Below are positions 23,919 to 28,009 of a stretch of DNA of 28,009 nt, piece after piece. How positions within the stretch are numbered: position 1 is the first letter of the stretch; every line of letters begins with the position of its first letter. The notes below the pieces were generated by a model. The model had not been told where the DNA came from, ran no database searches, and worked only from the letters and a program-made list of their open reading frames with translations. The position numbers were made by a program, and so were the translations under genes. The stretch comes from JACPPO01 sp965262505 (lineage in GTDB: Bacteria > Acidobacteriota > Vicinamibacteria > Vicinamibacterales > UBA2999), in assembly GCA_965262505.1 (NCBI GenBank), contig CBDHFM010000008.1, forward strand, positions 1-28,009, written 5' to 3'.

Positions 23919-24054
23919 GGCGGAGCCTGTACTTGGTACGTAGGTACTTGCTTACTACTTGTACGTGGTGATGGTGTTTGGTCGAAGATTCACCCCTCCT
24001 GGTGATGGTGTTTGGTCGTGCAAAACTCCCCCGAATCACAGATTTTGTGGAAAA
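23919..24054 (-). other. Replication origin D, inverted and partly decayed
   Basis: On the minus strand: TTTTCCACA (24054-24046), AAAATCTGTGATTC, two iterons (24018-23968), then a GTAC-rich tail (to 23919) that retains GTACAAGTAGTA and GTACCAAGTACAGG but is clearly diverged. The adjoining rep is only a fragment at 25263-25548. It faces origin C. Confidence 0.7.
23968..24018 (-). repeat. Iterons of origin D, two copies
   Basis: CGACCAAACACCATCAC (minus strand) is at 24018-24002 and 23984-23968, 34 bp apart. The left flank resembles origin C iterons and the right flank ATCAC equals origin B iterons. Confidence 0.85.
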
Positions 24055-24061
24055 TCCCAGG

Positions 24062-24087
24062 CGGGCGACGGCGCGTGCCGTCGCCCG
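24062..24087. other. Strong hairpin beside origin D
   Basis: CGGGCGACGG, loop CGCGTG, CCGTCGCCCG: a perfect 10-bp GC stem 8 bp from the DnaA-box-like site. Beyond it, near 24109-24140, CCCCAGGAGCCGCG-type sequence like the other pre-origin stems is present. Confidence 0.55.
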
Positions 24088-24251
24088 TCCTCGGTGCCGC
24101 CGCTGAGCGGCCCCAGGAGCCGCGTCGCGTTGCGGCTAACAGCAGCGGCCTACCAGGCCCAGAGGTCGCGCCCTACGGGGCGTTCTCGAGCCAGACATGA
24201 AACACTGAGGACCGGCGGCGGGAAGAGCCGCCGCATGAAGGACCGCGCGAT

Positions 24252-25229
24252 ATGACCCCAGATATAAAAATCGAGGTGCCGCTTCCTGGAGAGAAACTTT
24301 TAAGGCGCTTCTTGGAGATCGTCGCTGTGTTGCGTCCCTTTGGACGGACGCTGGCCGATGGCAGACGCGAAGACGCCCTCATCCTCGCCCAAACAGAGCG
24401 AGACGTTGAAGATATTCGGTCTGGCCGCAAGAGCTTCGATGCCGATTATCAACTCGTCGAACGTCACGAACCTGCCAGCCCGTTGGCGATTGTGCATAGA
24501 AATCGAATCGCTCAAGAGGTACGGAGTGAGGTAAACGTCAGTAAGGCTCTCTTGAAGGCGGAGGCTGAGCTAGAAAATGATCCACAAACACCGCCCGACC
24601 GGACGGTTGACGAGGATTGGCTATTTCGTTGGCGAGATGCTGCAGGCACGGTGTCGTCCGAAAAGCTACAAAATCTGTGGGGCCGAGCGCTTGCCGGCGA
24701 GATTAAATCACCAGGATCCTTCTCGCTCAGAACACTGGAGTTCCTGAAGAACATCTCGCACGAGGAGGCGCTCAAAATCGCCAAATCGGCGCCATTTGTT
24801 ATCAACAACAGCTTCATATTAAGGAACGAGAAACTATTAGATTCTGAGGGTATTCCGTTCCGCTTTCTCCTCGAACTCCAGAATTTAGGGATCACCTGTG
24901 GAGTGGATGCAACCGGAATTTCGGTGGACATTTTGAGCAACCCAGACCCAGACAAGTTCCAACAGGTGCTCGTTTCACACGACCGCGCTCTGGTCGTGAC
25001 GCACGAAGACGCGAGCAAGAAAGTTACTCTTAGTATTTATGGACTGACGCCGCTCGGGAAGCAAATCTTCACCCTCGGAACCTTTGAGTCGCATGAAATC
25101 TACCTTCAAAACGTGGGACAAGTCATTTGTGAACAAGGCTTCAATGTCAGTCTTGCGTGTTGGAAGCGACTCACTGAAACATCGGGACACTGCTTCGACC
25201 TGAAAGAGATTTGCGCCAAAACCGTTTAG
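24252..25229 (+). CDS. DUF2806-like protein
   Basis: A 325-residue soluble protein from the ATG at 24252. The segment EKLQNLWGRALAGEIKSPGSF followed by SLRTLEFLKNISHEEA (about residues 137-173) is the hallmark I recall for DUF2806, whose function is unknown. The N-terminal part is helical with many charged residues; the C-terminal part is beta-rich, with LSIYGLTPLGKQIF. No transmembrane helix or signal. It sits between origin D and the rep D fragment on the opposite strand from both, so it is cargo that entered module D. GC is lower than in the flanks, which supports separate acquisition. A defence role is possible from context only. Confidence 0.7.
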   Translation: MTPDIKIEVPLPGEKLLRRFLEIVAVLRPFGRTLADGRREDALILAQTERDVEDIRSGRKSFDADYQLVERHEPASPLAIVHRNRIAQEVRSEVNVSKALLKAEAELENDPQTPPDRTVDEDWLFRWRDAAGTVSSEKLQNLWGRALAGEIKSPGSFSLRTLEFLKNISHEEALKIAKSAPFVINNSFILRNEKLLDSEGIPFRFLLELQNLGITCGVDATGISVDILSNPDPDKFQQVLVSHDRALVVTHEDASKKVTLSIYGLTPLGKQIFTLGTFESHEIYLQNVGQVICEQGFNVSLACWKRLTETSGHCFDLKEICAKTV

Positions 25230-25262
25230 GGTCTGACGGGCCAAAAACGAACCCTTTCAGCG

Positions 25263-25548
25263 TTATTCCACGAGGCGCAGCTGCGACGGCGCGATCGCCG
25301 GCGGCGAGGGGGAGAGCAGCAGCGCCCCCTTGACCGCTTGGTAGTGCAGGTCCGGCCAAGCGTTCTTGATTTCTTTAACTCGCGTAGACAGTCCCGGCGG
25401 AAAGCCTGCTGAGCAACTTTGCTCGCCGTCGCTGGGTCCGCGCCGAACTGCCGGTAGAGTTGCCGCCACGTGAGCCGCAGCGGGCTCTTGAGCGCGAACG
25501 TCCGGTAGGTGAGCCAGAGGTAGAGGTCGAGGCCGAGCGGCGACCGGA
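25263..25548 (-). pseudogene. repA fragment (module D)
   Basis: On the minus strand from about 25548: RSPLGLDLYLWLTYRTF, LTWRQLYRQFGADPATAS and DCLREL. A one-base loss near 25371-25377 then shifts the frame into KNAWPDLHYQAVKGALLLSP and SQLRLVE. Everything N-terminal to LGLDLYLW is missing, the junction lying 59 bp from the end of the HNH-like gene. It is thus truncated and frameshifted, a remnant of the initiator for origin D. Confidence 0.88.
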
Positions 25549-25606
25549 TCGCCCACAAGCTGGCCTGAACATGGGGGAGTGGGCTCACCCAATAAAACAG
25601 GGACAG

Positions 25607-26704
25607 CTACCGCGGCAGGATGATCCTTCGTTCCCAAACGTCGATGGTGACGAGCTCTCCATCGTGGCCGTCGACCTTGTCAGCGTCGTCGTCAAAGTAG
25701 TAAGCCTGATGACAGGCGAAGTCCTTCCCCTCGGTCAACAGCGGGTTTACGGCCAGTCGGACGCGAGCAGGCGGCGGCAATTCGCTTGGACCAACAAAGA
25801 ACTGGACAAACGCTCTTGCTTCGTCACGCGTGAGCACTGAATGGAAAAAGTGACTCGTTCGTTCCGGCAGAGAGCCTCGCTGAAGAAACGGTAGAAACTG
25901 GGGCGCATTGAGCTGAACGAAATCCCGCCAGTTACCAGTGCCATCCGAGATGAAGGCGCGAATTTCGGTAAAGGCCGGCTCGTTGCCTCTCAAGATCGGG
26001 CATGCCCACAAGAAATAGTGAAACGCCACCTTGGCGACAGCGCGCAAATAGAGCGTGCTGATGCCAGCTTCCATTACTAGACGATTCTGTGTGCGTTCTC
26101 CAGAACCTCCGTAGACTTGTAGCCCCCTGAATCCACCACCGAACACCGAGCTGAGCAGAGTTCTGATCTCCAGCGCAAGCGGCGCTTCTTGGTCAGTGAC
26201 TACCTCATCGTCTTCGAGATAGATCTCCTTAAGGGTGCCAGATTCCAATTCACGATTACTGACAGCGGTTCTCAATTGGTCCACGGTCCAATCGCGTGGG
26301 AACGGCACACATTTCATGTGCCCGTCTGGCATCTTGAGCACTACCTGACGCATTGGTTGTGCCGAAGGCCTGCCTTCCTCATCCGTGTACGCCTCAGCCA
26401 GAAGCTGATGCTGGCGACCGAGCGCAGGCATTGTCATCTTCATGGGCTGATCCGCCCGCATTGCCTTGTAGTGAAAAGGACTCACCTTCGACGGTCCATG
26501 GCGGCCCTGAACACCGTGGAGTGCTCGCTGGAAACCAGTGGGCCCTGTTCTCATCAGCTCTTGATCGAGCTGCCCCAGGCGCTGGTTGCAGTCCCCGAAG
26601 ACTTGATGCCGGAGTGGGGTGTAGCCTCGAAATGCCCCAAGCCCGCGCGGAATCCCGTGTTCTCGGCTGTTGGCCTCGTTCGGGCAGTAAATGCAAGTAG
26701 CCAT
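25607..26704 (-). CDS. HNH-like putative nuclease
   Basis: A 365-residue protein with an N-terminal HNH_5-like zinc motif: C4-x2-C7, then S-R-E15-H16-G-I-P-R-G-L-G, then G-D-C39-N40-Q-R-L-G. The EH-IP-LG and CN-LG signatures match HNH endonuclease families. The usual first Cys of the second pair is Phe36, so zinc binding may be altered. The remaining 320 residues are unrecognised; a long helical part (STLYLRAVAKVAFHYFLWAC) may bind a substrate or partner. It is on the opposite strand to parA A and ends beside the rep D fragment. A restriction-type or defence role is inferred from the motif and setting. Confidence 0.7.
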   Translation of the reverse strand: MATCIYCPNEANSREHGIPRGLGAFRGYTPLRHQVFGDCNQRLGQLDQELMRTGPTGFQRALHGVQGRHGPSKVSPFHYKAMRADQPMKMTMPALGRQHQLLAEAYTDEEGRPSAQPMRQVVLKMPDGHMKCVPFPRDWTVDQLRTAVSNRELESGTLKEIYLEDDEVVTDQEAPLALEIRTLLSSVFGGGFRGLQVYGGSGERTQNRLVMEAGISTLYLRAVAKVAFHYFLWACPILRGNEPAFTEIRAFISDGTGNWRDFVQLNAPQFLPFLQRGSLPERTSHFFHSVLTRDEARAFVQFFVGPSELPPPARVRLAVNPLLTEGKDFACHQAYYFDDDADKVDGHDGELVTIDVWERRIILPR

Positions 26705-26802
26705 CTGTGACCATGCGTGGCACGGCGGGGCGTCCCGATGTCCCGCGCCATGTGCAGATGAGGCCCCTCAGGCAGCCATCGCTTAACCACTAGAAAATGC
26801 GT

Positions 26803-26874
26803 ACATAAGTATGCATTATTTTAAATAAATCGTAATTATAGATATGTGAGTACTCAAAATGGTAGACTAGACCC
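26803..26874 (+). promoter_or_regulatory. AT-rich promoter/operator of parA A
   Basis: The counterpart of 20731-20802, same length. ACATAAGTATGC is kept; the second palindrome is degraded to TATGTGAGTACTCA. The GTG start of parA follows directly. Confidence 0.5.
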
Positions 26875-27477
26875 GTGTACATCACGGTCGCCGCGGACAA
26901 GGGCGGCGTTGGGAAGACCACGACCGCCGTGCATCTCGCCGCGTATCTCCAGACGCGCGCGGCGACCGTGCTGATTGATGGCGACCCCAACCGTAGCGCG
27001 ACCGAGTGGGGCGCGGCCGGAGGACAGCTCCCTTTCGCGATTGTCGATGTAGCGGAAGGCACCCGCGCAGCGCGTCAGTTCGACCACGTCGTCATTGATA
27101 CAGACGCGCAGCCTGACCCTGCGGACCTGGCCCAGTTAGCCCGGGGCTGTGATGTGCTCATCATCCCCACGGTACCGGCCGCCCTTGACACCCGAGCCTT
27201 GCAACGGACGCTGCAGACCCTCCATGGCCTGGCGGCCAAGAACTACCGGGTGCTGCTCACGAAAGTCCCGCCGCCACCAGAAACCGACGGGCAAGACCTC
27301 CGCGCGGCATTAGTGGCGCAGGGGATTCCTCTCTTTACGGCTGAAATTCCTCGCCTCAAAGCCTTCGACAAGGCCGCGAGTGAAGGTGTCTTGGTACATG
27401 CCGCCACGGATCGGCGGGCACGGCGGGCATGGCGTGCCTACGAGGTTTTGGGAACGGAGATTTTGGCACATGGTTAA
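26875..27477 (+). CDS. parA: ParA-family partition ATPase (module A)
   Basis: 200 residues, GTG start, almost identical to 20803-21405 including DKGGVGKTT at 8-16, IDGDPNRSATEWG and the C-terminal YEVLGTEILAHG. It overlaps the next gene by 8 bp. Unlike the module C copy, its downstream partner gene is intact, so this is likely the working partition operon of the pair. DNA identity extends through the promoter and the gene and falls off inside rep. Confidence 0.92.
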   Translation: MYITVAADKGGVGKTTTAVHLAAYLQTRAATVLIDGDPNRSATEWGAAGGQLPFAIVDVAEGTRAARQFDHVVIDTDAQPDPADLAQLARGCDVLIIPTVPAALDTRALQRTLQTLHGLAAKNYRVLLTKVPPPPETDGQDLRAALVAQGIPLFTAEIPRLKAFDKAASEGVLVHAATDRRARRAWRAYEVLGTEILAHG

Positions 27478-27778
27478 GCACAACCGTTTTGCGGGATTGA
27501 TGGACGCCCGGGCGGGCGCGACCGCCGTCGCGGGGGAAGACCGTGACGACCAACGGGGGGCCGTGCGCAGCCTTGGTCGGCCGCGCCGCGGCAAGCGGAG
27601 TAACCCCGACTACAAACAGATCAGCGCGCTCGTGCGGAAAGACACGCACCGGAACGTGATGCGAGCCTTGCTCGATGAACCGACCGATCGGGATGTGTCA
27701 GACTTGCTCCAGGCGCTCTTGGAAGACTGGCTGAGCGGTCGCGAGGGCGAGGGCAGGACACAAAGCCGTGACGCGTAA
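27470..27778 (+). CDS. Small ParA-partner candidate (module A)
   Basis: A 102-residue protein from the ATG at 27470, overlapping parA by 8 bp and repA by 11 bp. A flexible Arg/Gly-rich middle (RSLGRPRRGKRSN) is followed by YKQISALVRKDTHRNVMRAL and DRDVSDLLQALLEDWL, a strand-helix-helix pattern like RHH centromere-binding proteins. The intact reference for the broken copy at 21398. A role as parS/operator binder is inferred. Confidence 0.7.
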   Translation: MVKHNRFAGLMDARAGATAVAGEDRDDQRGAVRSLGRPRRGKRSNPDYKQISALVRKDTHRNVMRALLDEPTDRDVSDLLQALLEDWLSGREGEGRTQSRDA

Positions 27779-28009
27779 ACGAGACGGGTTCGTGCCCATC
27801 GGCGACGTGGTCGCCGGTGGCGAGCTGCCCGGCGGTCTCGTCCTGACTCACCACGCCGCCACGCCTCAAGCGCGGTCCCACTTCACACAGCTCGATCAGG
27901 TTGACGCAGCTCGTCGGCGCGAGCGAGGCGGACGCCGACCTGGGTTTCATGGCGCGAATGTTGGCGCTGTGTAGCCTGCCGCGCACCAACCTCGGCGATC
28001 AGCTTCAGT
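27768..28009 (+). CDS. repA: RepA-type initiator, 5' part (module A), with an apparent frameshift
   Basis: The GTG at 27768 gives MTRKRDGFVPIGDVVAG, the same start as repA C. Relative to the others, one extra T in CAGGTTGACGCAG (about 27901-27902) shifts the frame, so the direct frame stops at 27974. In the corrected frame the sequence continues QLVGASEADADLGFMARMLALCSLPRTN-LGDQLQ to the window end. This end lines up exactly with the first codon of 1-738. The extra base may be an assembly error near a contig end or a true inactivating mutation. Confidence 0.75.

Noticed and set aside
25460..25840. Plus-strand open frame across the rep D fragment and HNH gene end
   Set aside because: Antisense to two recognisable sequences, with no independent support.
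26189..26710. Plus-strand open frame opposite the HNH-like gene
   Set aside because: Shadow of the minus-strand gene, which has clear zinc-motif residues and a better start.

Overview
The window is a high-GC plasmid-like sequence from a Gram-negative bacterium. The evidence for that host type is RepA_C-type plasmid initiators, a C-terminal outer-membrane autotransporter barrel ending in Phe, and a second outer-membrane protein with a signal peptide. I cannot fix the phylum. The two ends fall at the same point of one rep gene: the last bases encode ...D-Q-L-Q-(Y) and the first bases encode Q-Y-V-R-R-N-G-P, sharing CAGT. The most economical reading is a complete circular plasmid of about 28.0 kb opened inside rep, with the ends trimmed imprecisely.

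The architecture is a mosaic of replicon modules of one family: AT-rich promoter/operator, ParA ATPase, small basic or RHH-like protein, RepA initiator, often a tiny Cys protein, a stem-loop, a DnaA-box-like site, iterons, and a conserved GTAC-rich tail. Each module is followed by, or interrupted by, different cargo. Module A runs 26803-28009 plus 1-1350, with cargo 1460-5429 (an MmeI-like type IIL restriction-modification enzyme and a PD-(D/E)XK-like protein). Module B runs 5535-12270; its rep is split by a complete 3.76-kb Tn3-family transposon with a 5-bp target duplication. Its cargo is 12544-19166: a small membrane protein, a MobC-like protein, a Calx-beta autotransporter and an outer-membrane protein. 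A decayed rep with a resolvase/res scar lies at 19295-20050, followed by a BrnT/BrnA toxin-antitoxin. Module C runs 20731-22876 and has the only uninterrupted full-length rep visible in one piece. Module D is inverted and decayed: its origin is at 23919-24087 and its rep fragment at 25263-25548, with a DUF2806-like gene between them; an HNH-like gene follows.

The four origins share a layout and an AAACACC core but differ in the flanks of their iterons, as expected if related replicons diverged in Rep-iteron specificity while living on one molecule. The GTAC-rich tail beside the iterons is more conserved than the iterons and has no assigned function. Origins C and D point toward each other across about 1 kb containing GGTGTCTACA repeats. 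Modules A and C carry nearly identical parA copies, a sign of recent duplication or recombination.

No rRNA, tRNA or active CRISPR-cas locus was seen. One or two solitary type I-E-like CRISPR repeats, exactly 61 bp apart, lie just upstream of the autotransporter.
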